From assembly GCA_013368315.1 (NCBI GenBank), contig JAACJM010000005.1, positions 62,001 to 126,000 on the forward strand: a DNA stretch of 64,000 bases. Direction: 5' to 3'. Below, piece by piece: positions 34,469 to 46,770 of the stretch. Origin of the DNA: Tetrapyrgos nigripes (taxonomy: Eukaryota > Basidiomycota > Agaricomycetes > Agaricales > Campanellaceae). The position numbers and the translations under genes were made by a program. Under the pieces are notes generated by a model that worked only from the letters and a program-made list of their open reading frames with translations, ran no database searches and was not told the DNA's origin. Position 1 is the first letter of the stretch. Each line of letters begins with the position of its first letter.

Positions 34469-35676
34469 ATGAGTGTTCGCCTGTCATCCCCAGAAGAGTA
34501 TGCCAAATTACTAGACCAATATGACACTTGGATGTTCGACTGCGATGGTGTTCTCTGGCACGGGGACAGACTCATCGATGGCGCTCTGGACGTGTTGCGA
34601 CTCCTTCGCGAAAGAAGTGCGTAAAGCAGCCATCCTGGATTGCTTGGAATCATTTCTTGACCTTCGCATTCCCTCTTTTATGCTCTTTTCTGAAGACAAG
34701 AAGATCCTTTTTGTCACAAACAATGCTACCAAGTCTAGAAGGAGCTACAAGGGGAAGTTTGATCAATTGGGAGTCGAGGCCAATGTGGTGACGTATCTCT
34801 TCGTTTCTTACCCGCGAATAAGACTTTGTTGAGCAGTGACTCCGCACCCTTTAGGATGAAATATACGGATCTGCCTATGCAGCTGCTGTGTACATCTCAT
34901 CTGTGATGAAATTGCCCAAAGACAAGAAGGTTTATGTTATTGGAATGGCTGGATTAGAAGAGGAATTGCGGAACGAAGGGGTGTCATATATTGGGGGCAC
35001 GGTTCGTCTTCTGTTTCCTCCCTAAAAGCAACTGCCTTCATTGACCTTTTGCAGGATCCCGCGGATAATACTCTAGAACCCTTCACTCTAGAAAACTTCA
35101 CCTTAGATCCAGATGTTGCTGCAGTCGTCTGTGGTTTGGATACCAGAGTCAACTACACCAAGCTCTCTATAGCCTTCCAATACATCACTCGTAATCCGGG
35201 CTGCCAGTTCCTTTGCACCAACGAGGATAGCACGTATCCCAGTGCCAACGGACTGCTCCCAGGTGCTGGAGCCATCAGTGCACCTCTTCGTTACGCGCTC
35301 GGGAAGGACCCGCTGAGCATTGGGAAGCCCGCGAAGACTATGCTTGATTGTATACAAGCCAAGTGGGATTTTTTGCTACTACTCCTTGACAGACAGCTTA
35401 TATGCTTCTTTCACTCAGAGTCCATTTTGACCCCAAGCGCACGATCATGGTCGGTGATAGACTCAACACCGATATTCTCTTCGGTCAGGCTGGAGGCGTT
35501 TCGACTTTACTCGTCATGACAGGTAAAGCAGATTCCATTTTTAATGGGCGCTTGATTTGACAAATCCAATTATTGCAGGTATAACACAAGAAACCGATAT
35601 CACAGGACCCAACGCATCTCCTATCATCCCAGACTACATCACTTCGTCAATTAAAGACCTTTCTGCTGCAAAGTAG
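34469..35676 (+). CDS. PHO13: HAD-family 4-nitrophenylphosphatase / phosphoglycolate phosphatase (298 aa)
   Basis: Six exons: 34469-34616, 34696-34787, 34855-35001, 35055-35362, 35419-35522, 35579-35676, all GT-AG with matching phases. HAD motifs appear in order: FDCDGVLW with nucleophile Asp24 and Asp26, FVTNNATKS (motif II, Thr57), GKP with the motif III lysine near residue 222, and VGDRLNTDI (motif IV). A C2-type cap lies between motifs II and III, including [16 protein letters not shown] and [11 protein letters not shown]. This is the arrangement of yeast Pho13 and mammalian PGP, cytosolic enzymes that remove side products of metabolism such as 2-phosphoglycolate. The length is as usual for the family. 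It converges with GPI11 with only 132 bp between stops. Substrate is from family knowledge. Confidence 0.92.
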
Positions 35677-35808
35677 CTTCCCTAGAGCCCGAAAGACCGA
35701 GTAGATCTATCTGATAGAAGACAAAGACACACAGATAGACACCCTGAATGTATCTATGTATAAGCTAGAAGCGATAGAAATGTAGAAACAAATCTGGTTG
35801 GAGCTTCC

Positions 35809-36955
35809 TTAGTCAATTTTCCGAGATTGAGAACGTAGATGCTCGTCCGCGAGCGATTTTATCGTGCTGACGGTCAGGGCGGTCATCGAGGCTAGAACAT
35901 ATCCGATTATGGCTCCAAAGGCGGGTGTTAATGGCCATGCCTGAAAGAGATACAGGTGGATTTTTAAAAAAGACAAACAGAAATAGACGACCATACCTGC
36001 CAGGGTCGGTCCCAATCAAGAGCAATAGGAATTGCACCAAGCCAACAACCTAGGACTGCTCCGAAAGCTGGGTACACCATGGCCCGCTCGATAGGAGTGC
36101 GTATTCTGTGTAAGACGTCTTTCGTGTCAGAGAAGCACGCATCGAGAGCGAATACTACCGACTCACGAGAATTCTGCAAACAATCTGACCCAGGTCAGGC
36201 GTATCAGGAGATGCTCTGTCTTGGAGGAGACCGATGGAAGTCCGAAGGTATATGCCGGTGTAAAGAACATCAAAACAGATAGTAGCAGGGCTAGGAAGTA
36301 TGTCTGTAGGACATGACTGCTGGAGGTGAGACAAAACAGTACAGTTCGGAGACATTGCGGTTTACATACCTAGTCAAAGGCGCTCCTAGCAGAGTTATGA
36401 TTACATGTAGGAGTATAGATGCTGCGAGGGTGAAGTACCAAGCTCTAAATGCTTGCTTGAAAAAAGGAATAGGTCAGTCAACGCGCTCTAAGACGCGTAA
36501 TGACAACGTACCATCAACTTGTCTTTGTTAAGTTCCGCTCTTTCTATCCTGTTCTCCTCTTCAGCTCCTCTCAGCGAGTATCCTATCCACCAATCACGCA
36601 CAGACCCACCCCACCACGCCTGTAACACCACCGCTCCCAGACACATCCACGCAACTGTCAAAACTGGACTGGCCGTCAAATCCTCTAGGAATGGATGCTG
36701 CGGTCTATCACGCGACGTAAGCTGACTAGGGTCAATTTCAGGCCTTATCAACTCGAACAACATCGTTGTACGCGGTAGAAACAGCGAGGAAAACAGAAGC
36801 AGGCTAGAGTGGATCCCAACGACGCCGACATAGCGAGCAAAGGGAAAGTGACGAAGATCTCCAAATTGACTTGCAGATTCTGCGGCGACTGTTGAGGAGT
36901 TCAAGGTTGAGAGGCCTTTCTTTTCTGTGGTTTTGCGTTTTGAGGCCTTGGTCAT
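35809..36955 (-). CDS. GPI11: GPI-anchor biosynthesis protein PIG-F / Gpi11 (306 aa)
   Basis: Five exons: 36512-36955, 36370-36455, 36167-36316, 35997-36105, 35809-35940. After a short hydrophilic Lys-rich N-terminus come several hydrophobic segments ([80 protein letters not shown] and [12 protein letters not shown]), consistent with an ER multi-spanning protein. The diagnostic PIG-F signature is [16 protein letters not shown], split precisely by the last intron, with [12 protein letters not shown] before it. Gpi11/PIG-F stabilises the ethanolamine-phosphate transferases Gpi7 and Gpi13 that add bridging phosphoethanolamine to the GPI glycan. The exon-2 acceptor could be read four bases differently, but the phase given keeps the frame. 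Confidence 0.9.
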
Positions 36956-37130
36956 CGTCGCTGGTGATGAGGAGCAGATTAGTCAGCTACCGCTTTCGGA
37001 AATTCCGGCCCGAGTTCTGGTCCCTGGGCTCCACCTTTGGCTCGCTCAATCCTACTCAAGTTTTTCTTGCCAATATCCGTGAACAAACCTGGAGTCAAGG
37101 TACGCAGAAAATATTTGCACTCTAGTACTA

Positions 37131-37357
37131 AGGTACGCGAAGTACACTTTGGGACCCAGTCACGTGAACCTGCACCTCCAATAACTCTCTCCAGAGAGCG
37201 AAATCAGGAAATTTGCCTCTGGGAGCCTCTTTGGAATAAAGAACCCATGAGGGCCCCAGTGGCCGATTTCTCAAAATTTCATTGTGCAAAGTGATATTGC
37301 GAAAATACAGAGGCAATGAAGCACGTGACTGGGTCCCAAAGTGAACTTCGCGTACCT
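37131..37357. mobile_element. 227-bp MITE with 37-bp terminal inverted repeats and TA duplication
   Basis: The left end AGGTACGCGAAGTACACTTT pairs with the reverse complement of the right end AGGTACGCGAAGTTCACTTT; the repeat continues through GGGACCCAGTCACGTG, with one mismatch over about 36 bases. TA dinucleotides flank both sides (37129-37130 and 37358-37359), the Tc1/mariner-type target duplication. The interior has no coding capacity. Confidence 0.82.
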
Positions 37358-37359
37358 TA

Positions 37360-38822
37360 ATTTGCTTGGGTTTGGAGGTTGCCTTAGACCAAGATCTTCA
37401 TAGTGACGCAATAGTGACCGGTTGCAAGTCTAGTGGCCACCTAAGATGATAAATGCAATTCTCTTGGATTTATTGCTGCAGGGCGCTCCTTTTGATACCG
37501 TCGTAAACTACGACAAAATCCAAATTTTTTCTCAGCGTCGTGAGTCATTGTGGCGGTCTGGCATTTGCTGCCACAGAAGCTGTCGGAAGACAATTGCATT
37601 GTGGTTGCTCAATTCTTCCCAGAGTCTGGGACCTCGGAAAACTTGATTGGGGTATCAACGCAGCAATAATGTGATTTTTCTCATTCCAGGATGGATGCAC
37701 CAGGTTTCGGATAATTGGGAGTTGAAATACCTCCATGATGCATCATTGCAGTGGCGCAATTTCAACCATATCTAAACTGTCGTTTTTGTACCCCAAGGTC
37801 AGGTCATCTGGAGCCAGAAGGCTCAACTGAAACTCTCGAAGAAATAACACGTTTTTTCATCGACAGGGTAAATGCTGAGGCCTCATTTACTGTCACCGAC
37901 GATAGGTGGCTTTGGCCACTGTCCGATCACTCGCCAGAGCTTTCCGATTTTTCCCCAGTCTTCCAGGTCGTCCTTATCCGATAATGACCTACTAGATACA
38001 ACCAATTGACTAGGAAATGGCACCTCTCACTTCTGGGAACAAAATGTCATGTTGCGCTCTATCATCCGTTGTCCTCGGTCTGTAAAGTATTGGGATCATA
38101 TGAAGTTTCTATAGCACTTACTGAGTCAGCTACGCTGTATGCACTGGAACACAGTGTACTGAACTTTTTCTGACAACTAGGAGCTTCTCCCGAGGTTCTT
38201 TTGGCTACCGACGAGAATAAGGAGAGTCTGCGCTATGATAAGTCGAGGAGAAAGCCGTTCACACTGTCCCCCGAAAGCGAAAGAAGTCGCTCCCGGTGTG
38301 CGATCGCGGGTATTCAAGTTTGAAACTTTCGGACTTTTGGAGCACCTTGAGAATCGAGAACCGTTGTGGTCCATTCCCTGTCCATTGTCGAAATTTTACC
38401 TCGGTTTGGGTGCCCGAGATGCCCATGGACATACGAACCCAGGCCTCGACCAGGCCTTTGTACCTGACAGTCACAACGTGTCTGCCTCCAATCAGTGACG
38501 ATCTTGGTTAGTGTGTACTGGACTTGTATATATTTGGTATCTCAGCTGAACCAGAAGCTCGGCGATCATCTATCTTGAGAAGACCCTGTCAAGATAGGAA
38601 TAGCAAGTCCCTTCTTTCGCTGTTCCTGGTCGTTCGTGACGTCTGTGAGTACATGACGCGTTAAGTAGCCGGCAGTAATTCTCAAAAAGAATAAAAACTA
38701 GAATAATCCCGCATAATCATTCACTACGACATAGTTTGAAATACAAAGCCGACCAACGTCCCGACATTAAAATACTCACAGTCATTGGCGTTCTGGAATT
38801 CCTTGGGTGAAAGTGACAATTC
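37360..38822. other. no supported gene
   Basis: Flank between the MITE and the end of the transaldolase-like gene. Short frames only. A second AAGGTACGC-like piece just left of the MITE (37098) may be a solo fragment of the same repeat. Confidence 0.4.
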
Positions 38823-40479
38823 TTAGGGCAACCGAGATGAAGTCAAAGAAGGTTGCCCCTGTCCTCCTGTGTCACCACTCTGGCTATCCTCTGGCAACGT
38901 CTCGGTCTTGCGCGACATTCTCTTGAGCAACCTTTCCTGTTCCCTACGTTTTCGAGTGACCAGTTCCAAAACATCACACGTTGCTAGAGCATACTGCTTT
39001 AGCACTTCTTCTTGAATGATCGCCGCGCTGGCCCCTATATCTCTCTGCATCCGTTCGAGGGCTGAACCCAATGCACCTGCCAGAATACTGCGAGCAGATG
39101 CAGGCATTACATCCATGAATCCATATCCATCGCGCAAGCCATCTGAATTAGCGGAAGCACCCACAGATCTTCTTGACTTGTAGAATCTTAGTAATTGAGC
39201 TATCTTTTCCACTTCGAGCTGAATGTCGTCCTTGAGTATCTCCTTCGATTGGGATCCTTTCGCGGTATAGTCATGCACCTCCTCTTTCTGGCTCTGGACC
39301 ACGCCGGACCGCGCAGTGGGAGTCGAAGAAGGTGTCAACGAAGGTGTTGGTGGAATTAGTATGGGAACGATCAATTTCTCCTCGTCTCCGATATTCAAGA
39401 AGACGGTGTCCAAGTGCTCGTAGAGCGAGGTTACGTCTGACAACTATGTGAAGGAAAGAACGCGCGAAGCGATTTCAGTTCATCAAAAGGAAATAAATAG
39501 AAAACACAAGAATGGAAGAATTCGTCGAGTAAAGGAGAATGACAGAAATCAAGAAACAAATCACTCGAATGCGAGGAAAAGCGAATCTCACCGATCGAAA
39601 GTTGGACCCAGCAATTTGGGTATCAGTGTGGAATTGTCGAATATATCTTGACATTATTTGGACCTCCCGAGACATCTGTGGACTTGATTGCTGCATAGAA
39701 ACAGGATCGGGTTTGGGTGGGGCAGAGGCCGTCTTCCATTTTCGGGTGCGTAGTACCAATCCAAAGCCTACTTGTAATCAGTTCTCATTGGCTGACGTAG
39801 GAACAGGAATTTCAAAGCCCACGTTTCCTACATCAACGGAGACGACAGACGCCCTGGCATCAGCACATGCAGCTGCTTGCAACACATTCGAAACCATAAT
39901 TAGATTTGTCTGAATGCCATGATTCATCCTCAGTCTCCTCGCAGCTGCCACCCCGGCTTCTGTGGCGCTGGGGATCTAAGCAATAAAAATGAATATGGAA
40001 AGCGCCATGAGAACGACATATGTGGTAGAGGCGTTGAGATTTGACACTTACGCTGATTATAATTTTATTCCCTGGAACTCCGCGTTCCGCAAACAATTGG
40101 AGGAGCCGCGCTGCTTGAACAACCAGATCATTTACACTTTGATTATCCCGTGTGGTACTGGCAAAAGGCGAAGCACGGCCGGGTACTTGAAGTTGTCGAA
40201 AATAGAGGAATGTGGTATGTGGCTGGCTCTCTCTATTATAAACAGCGCAGCCAAGCTCGACGACCTAGAGAGAGCAAATTAGCAAATACGTTCGTTCATG
40301 AATCCGGCAAAAGTAGCAATGGTTAATGAAGTTCGAATGAATACTTCGGGCTCGGATAAACTCCGGGGAAAAAGCTGATTTGTGGCATAAAAAGACTTAC
40401 AAACCGCAGAAAAGCGTACTGCGTCATTCTTTGCAGTTGTTCGTTTGTAATAACCTCTTTGTAGACTTTACCGGAATAG
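38823..40479 (-). CDS. transaldolase-like protein, C-terminal exons (5' end unresolved)
   Basis: Supported exons, 5' to 3': 40401-40479, 40052-40264, about 39832-39975, 39592-about 39772, 38823-39443. In order they read NEQLQRMTQYAFLRF, VVELG, VPGR, VVQAARLLQLFAERGVP, then NKIIIS-IPSATEAG (the transaldolase strand that normally ends in the Schiff-base Lys, KIPAT), GIQTNLIMVSNVLQAAACA, and TDTQIAGSNFRSLSDV (the family's GASFRN-like strand). At the lysine position this protein has Ser. The last exon adds about 185 residues of charged, partly coiled-coil sequence not found in transaldolases. The junction near 39770-39832 has no canonical frame-keeping splice: only the repeated GTAGG allows an in-frame join. 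So the protein may be a pseudoenzyme, or the gene may be damaged. Family call is from motif order. Confidence 0.6.
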
Positions 40480-41802
40480 CTAAGGAAGAGAACGGAGATA
40501 TGAGCATTCTTGGTCACCCGCGAACTGTTACAATGGAATGAGAAGAGAAGGCCCAAGTAGGATTCGTGCTCCACGTCAAATCCCGGGTTGATTGATAGAT
40601 TTTGAGGGTGCAGAGTCTCAATAAGGATCGGACTCAGTCGTCCGATGCCCCTCAGAGCACTCAGAGCATAGAGTAATGCATATGGCACAATGAATCACTG
40701 TGCCCGAGGGAGAATGCCTATTGATTCCACGATTCGTACGCATGCCCGATAGGTCAGTACACATCAATCCAAGCCTGCTCAGAAGACTTGGCGAGTTGAG
40801 GGGACTGCGTGAAGATCGCTCCAGGGGGTATACAGACTCGCAGGTATCGAAAGGCAGGAGTTGTATATTACTCACCTGTTCCCACCCTGTTTCGAGGAGC
40901 TTTTTAATTCTTCTGAATCCTCAACAGCTTGCTTGACCGCAATCCAGAGATGATATCGGACGTCTAACACGACGGCCGGGGTCAGGCAAGTTCCATCGGG
41001 AGGTAGGATGGAGAGCACTGTAAAGGATGCACCATTGAGATCAGTGGCGAAGACATGGAATGGAGGAGGAGGAGGAGGAGTGTATTACCCGGGCTGGGAT
41101 CAAGAAAATGGACATTGATACCAGGTTTAGCGCAAATCATGGGGAATATTATTATGGAGGTGGAGACGAAGCATTATGAATGCGATCCCAAGATTTTGAG
41201 GAGAGAACCGTGAGTGGTTGTGGAACATTAGACAGGGAGATCGGTTCTCTGTGAATTTGCAAAGGAAGGGAAACAAGGCGACCAGGACATACCGGAAAGT
41301 TCCATAGAATCCATAACAAGAGCAACCTTTGCTTTCTGAAGCAATCGACGAAGCGTTGTAAATTTCCTGTCTTGGTTTGCGTTGAACTTGGACTTGTCGA
41401 TGGGTTCGATGATTATTTTGGGATAATTTGCGGTGGGCAGACGCGATTCGTTGTCTGCCTTTGATGCATACTAGTATGACTTTTCTGGCTCGGCTAGATG
41501 TGGAGTAAGCGGCGCGCTCCAAGTTGGTCGAGTCTTGCATAGCGTTACGTACTTTGCAGGTTTGTACGTGCCACTGGATAAACATTCGGTCTTGGCAAGG
41601 CTTTCATAAAGCGAGGAAAAGGAAACTTTTCTCCAGTGGACGAGTCTTCAAGAGCATGTCCGTTCATGCGCACCAGCGGCAATTTTGCAGAAGTTGATGA
41701 AGAGGTCATCAGGAGAGAACGGCGAGTGTGAGATTGAAGTGCGTTTTTGAAAGCCACAGAAAGGGCACGTTGACCATTGTTCCAAGGCCGTCTTGAGGCC
41801 AT
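40480..41802 (-). other. probable 5' exons of the transaldolase-like gene or a separate gene
   Basis: Three minus-strand stretches look coding: 41553-41802 (MASRRPWNNGQRAL..., basic and Ser-rich, possible mitochondrial leader), 41300-41475 (YPKIIIEPIDKSKF and TTLRRLLQKAKVALVMDSMEL), and about 40869-41127 (ICAKPGINVHFLDPSP, then LTPAVVLDVRYHLWIAVKQAV, with GT-AG intron 41019-41093). I could not join them in one frame with canonical splice sites, and no domain is recognised. A GGA microsatellite lies in an intron near 41060. Confidence 0.4.
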
Positions 41803-44800
41803 TTATGGGAGACAATAGGTCTAGAAACCAAAAATGTATGTCTCGTTTGGTCTCATTGTTGACCTGTAGGTGACATTGCCCAGCGTTGCTTGCCTCTGTC
41901 TTCAGAAGGTGGACTACTCCGGGGATGAGCGAGAGCACATGGCACATTCTGGTAGAGCGTAAGAAGGAACGAGCACGTGTTACTACTATACTATGATGGA
42001 GATGGCCCGGTTATATGCCGTACGTACCGACGGCGAGAGGCTGGAGCGATCATCGATCATCACCCTAGAGTCTAGCTAGCTAAGTACCTGTACATACTTA
42101 GAGCAGTTGGAAAATAAGTATGTACTACATATTCTATATCTCCGAGGAAATGGCGGTCCCTTCAATTCGCGGAATTACTTAGTACTTTTCTAACTATATC
42201 ATTATGCAGTGTAGCTCCCTTAGTCTCCCTAAGTGCCTCTAACAACAGACCGTTACTTTTAAGCAAGAAAAAAATTCCCAAGTGAGTAACGCCAGCGTGC
42301 CCGCATCCTAATTTTGACTCGATTGCGGGACCGTGTTCTACTCGCTCACTAGCAAGTTCAGTAGTTTCCTATCCAGAACGATAATCATAACGAAACACTC
42401 ATCCGTAGCGTCTCGGATCATTAGTGCGTTTTAAAGTCGTCGATCGACAATCCTCACGGCATTGGAACAGATAGGCTATATACCGTGAATGAGTGATTCT
42501 TTCAATCAATTACGAGAACGCGTTTTACGGCAGAGCACACGCGAGACGCGACTCGGACGCGACGCGACGTAAACTTGTAAACGATCTTCTTCCGCCCAAA
42601 AAAAGGCATTTCCGTTGCTCGACCTCATGTCTATGTAGGAAGCTTCTCTCTCACACAGGCACTTCAGAATTCCCCTTTGAGAAACTTCGGGTTTGTGTTT
42701 CGGGTGCTTGCATTGACGGCTTTCGAGGCAGTCACGATGTTCGTCTGCATCATGTCCCACGAAGAGTCAAGGCTCAAACGGCGAAGTCAATCGGGGTAAA
42801 CCCATGACCGAGGGTATCGGTGTACATGTGTGCTGAAGGTCTTTTAGTCATCGATTGCATGGTGATATACGGATACCGAAAATTCTAGCCTACGTAGTCA
42901 GTTTTATAAATCCCGACTCGCCTCGAAAGTTCCAGGCCAGGAGTCAGACTGGAGATGAAAAGAAACGAACAATAAAAAAGCTTTGACAAACCACTTTCCT
43001 AGTCGCGCCACATCAATGATAGATTCAGATTTGAGGAGGGGATTAAGACGTCAAAGCTCTGATACGCACACAGTGACTTGAGTCTATTCCAGCTTTGCAT
43101 ATGCATTTGAATCTCAATTCTGATTGGTGCTTCAAGTTACAATTAGTACTTATCTGGGAGGTAGGTGTACCTGTTCGAAGGACACACCGTTGACCCACTG
43201 ATTCCCAAAAGCTATCCCAGGCTATCCCGCAGCTATGTAGATTTGAGCCAGATTGATGCATATCTTTCCTGACTAATGACCGAATCCCGGTTTCAGGGTT
43301 ATTTTTTCCATCTATAGTCCACCGACCGTATATCCTCTTATATCCTATCATTGCCGTCCATGACATTCATTCTACTTACTCTATATTGTAGATGTCGATG
43401 TACTCAATACTACTTAGTCTTCAACATAGATTCCGGAAGAACTTTGCACCAGAATTCATCAAGAAATGAATTATCCCAATTTATCCTAAAGCTGCAAGAG
43501 AGCTGTCAGTACTTGCGGTGGAAGAAGGTAGTAAATACATTGTCGAGGAAGTCGTCCACGTCAGAAACCGCAGGTAATCGAGTGTGAGCGGGCAACACTA
43601 AGTGCCACCAACTTAGTAGCATTGCTATCGAAGAAAGAAAACAGAGTTTGGATTGTAATAAACTAACCAGATCGTACTGGAAAAAGTCTGTCTGCCAAGA
43701 CGCAGGGGGTATTTTCTATGTGTGCTAGTTAAGTCGACGAGCAGCAAAGTTGGAGCTGAAGTAAGGTACAGGAAACAACTACTTGGTTTTTTTCCATCGC
43801 ATTGTCAAGAATGCTAATGGGGAACGAAACGATAACAAGACAAAGACAAAGACAAAAATTGCAAAGACAAAGACAGGTTTTAATTTAGCAAGCGAAAGCA
43901 TTCAGTCGGGCTCGGGTTGGAGAAAGAGTCAGTGGGAAGGAGATGGTTAAACAGCTGGCTAATATACGTACGTCGGAGAAGAGGGGGAAACGAGCATGAT
44001 GAAGGTGAAGACGAAGCAGGTAGGGGATAGGGTAGGGACCGTAGGGTAGGTATAAAGGGTATTGCTATATGTATAATAGACCAGCCGTTGTAGGTGTGGA
44101 TAGTTATGTGACTTATACGTGGTATATCCTCGAATAAAATATCTTAAAATAAACGAGAGTGCAGAGCAGACAGAAGATGGAAATGCAAAAGCGAAGAACA
44201 GACAGACGGAGAAGAGGGTATAAATTTCACAAGAATAATGCAACCAGCAAAAAGGCAGCAACGATAGCAAAACATAAACAGCCCAAGAAAGAATCCGTTC
44301 ACGCACATGTTCGTGTCTGGCCACCTCAATATTCCGTGTGTGAGTACCTGTTCATGCCCTGTCCAGTACCCGGTCCCCAATACCCGCAAGTTAACCAGAG
44401 TCGACTTCAACCTCGGAGAAAGCACATCAGCGGAAACAGATTGCATGGGGCGGATCGTGGCATGTAACCGAGCCGACGCAACACCACACAACCCAGGTTG
44501 GATCTTCATCCTGACCAGTCCCTCTCCTAGTGGCTTTAGGGAGTCCACAACATGAATTCAACAAGGCCCTGAAGCTGCGGCAACGTATCCGTGAAACACA
44601 GCATATAGCAGGTAGGATACCGCGCGGCGATGTTAAGTCCGTGTAGCAGGGTCTGACCCACCCTGTCACAGAGTCAAGAGCTGTGAATACCGCAGAACCC
44701 GTGAAGGGTTCAAGAGACCCTTCAAAATTCCGCTGCCCTCTTCCTAAAGCCCTGAGCCTTTCCCTCGCAACGCGCAGTAGCCCTAGCATCATTCCAATGG

Positions 44801-45652
44801 TTGTTACCCGTTACCCCAAGCGAGGCCTAGCAACTGCCTTTGCGCCTAAAGTTATATAGGCCACAAACCGCCGGGGACGATAACGCAGATCTTAGCGAGT
44901 CACCGATGACGCAAAGTTGTCCCGCAGTGTATTGCGCCGCCGTAAATCCGAAATCCGGGTGGCGCGGAAAAAAAAGGGGTCGAATTCTTCCTTGGATCGA
45001 GGATGCTTGGGCGGGAGCCAAGCCGTTGGGCCATGCACAAGACTAGGAGAGCGCATACATCCAATGTACATGCTCGATCGAGAGTGAGGTGAGGTAAAGA
45101 CCGCCGGACCGACGAGGGAACGGTAAACGGCCTAAGAGTTACGCGTCTCTACGCGCATATAGGCCGTTCAACCGAGAGAGCACGCATACATCCATAGAAT
45201 GGACGCATATATGAAGGTATTCGCCAAAAATACGCGCATACATCCATGGAATGGACGCATACACGAACGTTTTGGCCGCACAAGACTGCGGAGAAACGGG
45301 TAGGTGCACGACCCGGCGTACACGGATGTAAGGATGAGCAGGGTAGGGAATGGGACATAGGACATGGGATGAAAGGTGGAAATGAAAAAATGCCGAACAT
45401 GATGGACAAGACAGGAGGAGCGCAAGAAGACAAGACAAGACAGTTGTGTTGTCAAAAGGTGACAGAAAACAGACAAGTATGCAGATACAAACACAAACAC
45501 ATCAAGTGCTCGGGCGGTAGGCGTTAAAGTGCTTTATAGAGGCGAGAGGATTAAACGATTAAGGATATGCTAGGGATACAGTGAAGTGGAGCATAGCAAT
45601 GTTTTCATAGACCATAGAGGAGCAATGGTGGTTTTTGGGTTTGACGAGAGGG
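41803..45652. other. 3.8 kb without a supported gene
   Basis: No exon chain or domain seen on either strand. A GACAAA/AAGACA simple repeat is at 43840-43875. Near 45160-45265 a short segment (CGCATACATCCATGGAATGGACGCATA type) is repeated three times in tandem. Confidence 0.4.
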
Positions 45653-46713
45653 TCACCGATGGATAGGTACCCTTTCACTTGAGTACGAAGGCCAATCGTG
45701 GTCCGCATGATTAAAGGAAGGTAGAGTGTAGTGTTGGGCAGGTTGATGGGATGGGTGATGAGAGTGGGCAGACTGTGGATGCTGATAAAGGGTTGAGCAA
45801 GGATTTCGAGCGCATATATATGTAGACTCACTGTATACGAGTTCTCGTCTTCCACCTTGACATGATAGTTTGAGCCCGAATACGACAGTGAATGATTGGA
45901 GAGGTTTGGACGTTGGTTCACCGGGGAAACGGCAGAGGACGGGGTTTGCATTTGAGCTGGCTGTATATGTGCAAAAAATATTCATTACTAGGATCCGAGA
46001 GCTCTCGCCATGAACGCACGTCGTTACGTCGTTGAATTATTGCCATTTACAACGGACGATCGCGCGACAGAGGAGGTAAGGGAAAAACACTCGCCGAGAA
46101 CGGAGGACTTGAAGTTGAGCTTGATCCCGAGGGCGTGTTTGGCATTTGGAAATGAGGTCCATGGATTTGGAACATGGCTGTAGGAGGGTTTGTAGCCGCG
46201 GTTGGAGGATTTGAGTAATTGTGGTGTGATTGGGGTTGAGGGATGGTCAGTGGTGGAGGTGCTCGTGAGAGCAGGTCGGAGGCGGGATTTTCGTTCTGGA
46301 GGCAACGTCAGACAAAGAGAAACCAAACGTAATGGTCGGGACCGTACCATGTATAGATCGTCTACCTTTCTCCTCTTGTAATCGCGGTCGCAGTTACGCG
46401 AATCGTGGAAGGCTGTTCCGGATGGACGACGCGACACGTCGAGAGGCATGACCCGACTGCCCGACTCTGCAAGGAGACGCCTGAGCTCGTCGTTCTCCTT
46501 CATCAGGCGGGCGTTCTCCTGCTCCAACTCGCGAATCTTTGCCAGGGGCGGTGGCATTGCGTTGATCTGCTCGTTGCTGAAGCCAAGGGCAGTCTGGAGC
46601 TTGGTGACGGTGGTCTCGAGCTGCTCGATGTAGGCCTTGCGTTTTGCGCGATGTCTGGCCTGCGCCTTTGCATTACGGGAGCGCTCAGGGCGTTCTGCGG
46701 AGGTTGACGACAT
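45653..46713 (-). CDS. bZIP transcription factor (about 270 aa)
   Basis: Exon 1 is 46348-46713; exon 2 begins at 46295; later exons are 45832-45960 and 45653-45781. The ATG at 46713 opens on ERSRNAKAQARHRAKRK, which fits the bZIP basic region (Asn, then seven residues to Arg), followed by an extended heptad region (IEQLETTVTKLQ, then IRELEQENARLMKENDELRRLL after a Pro-rich break). The remainder is low complexity, Pro/Ser/His-rich, e.g. PQPQSHHNYSNPP and PSHQPAQHYTLP, like an activation region. The end of exon 2 (near 46050) is not resolved: the best donor, GTAAAT at 46051, is in a different phase from the next exon, so one junction is uncertain. It would act as a dimer in the nucleus; target genes are unknown. 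Confidence 0.75.
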
Positions 46714-46762
46714 CGAGTCACGTAAAAAGAATGTGGTAGGCGTCGAAAGAGGATTTGGGTAG

Positions 46763-46770
46763 TTTATATA
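46763..46770 (-). promoter_or_regulatory. TATA box of the bZIP gene
   Basis: The minus strand reads TATATAAA about 50 bp upstream of the ATG at 46713, implying a short 5' leader. Confidence 0.45.

Noticed and set aside
45160..45265. CRISPR-like tandem array (CATCCATGGAATGGACGCATA type)
   Set aside because: Only three imperfect units, no spacers of constant length, eukaryotic context; simple tandem duplication.
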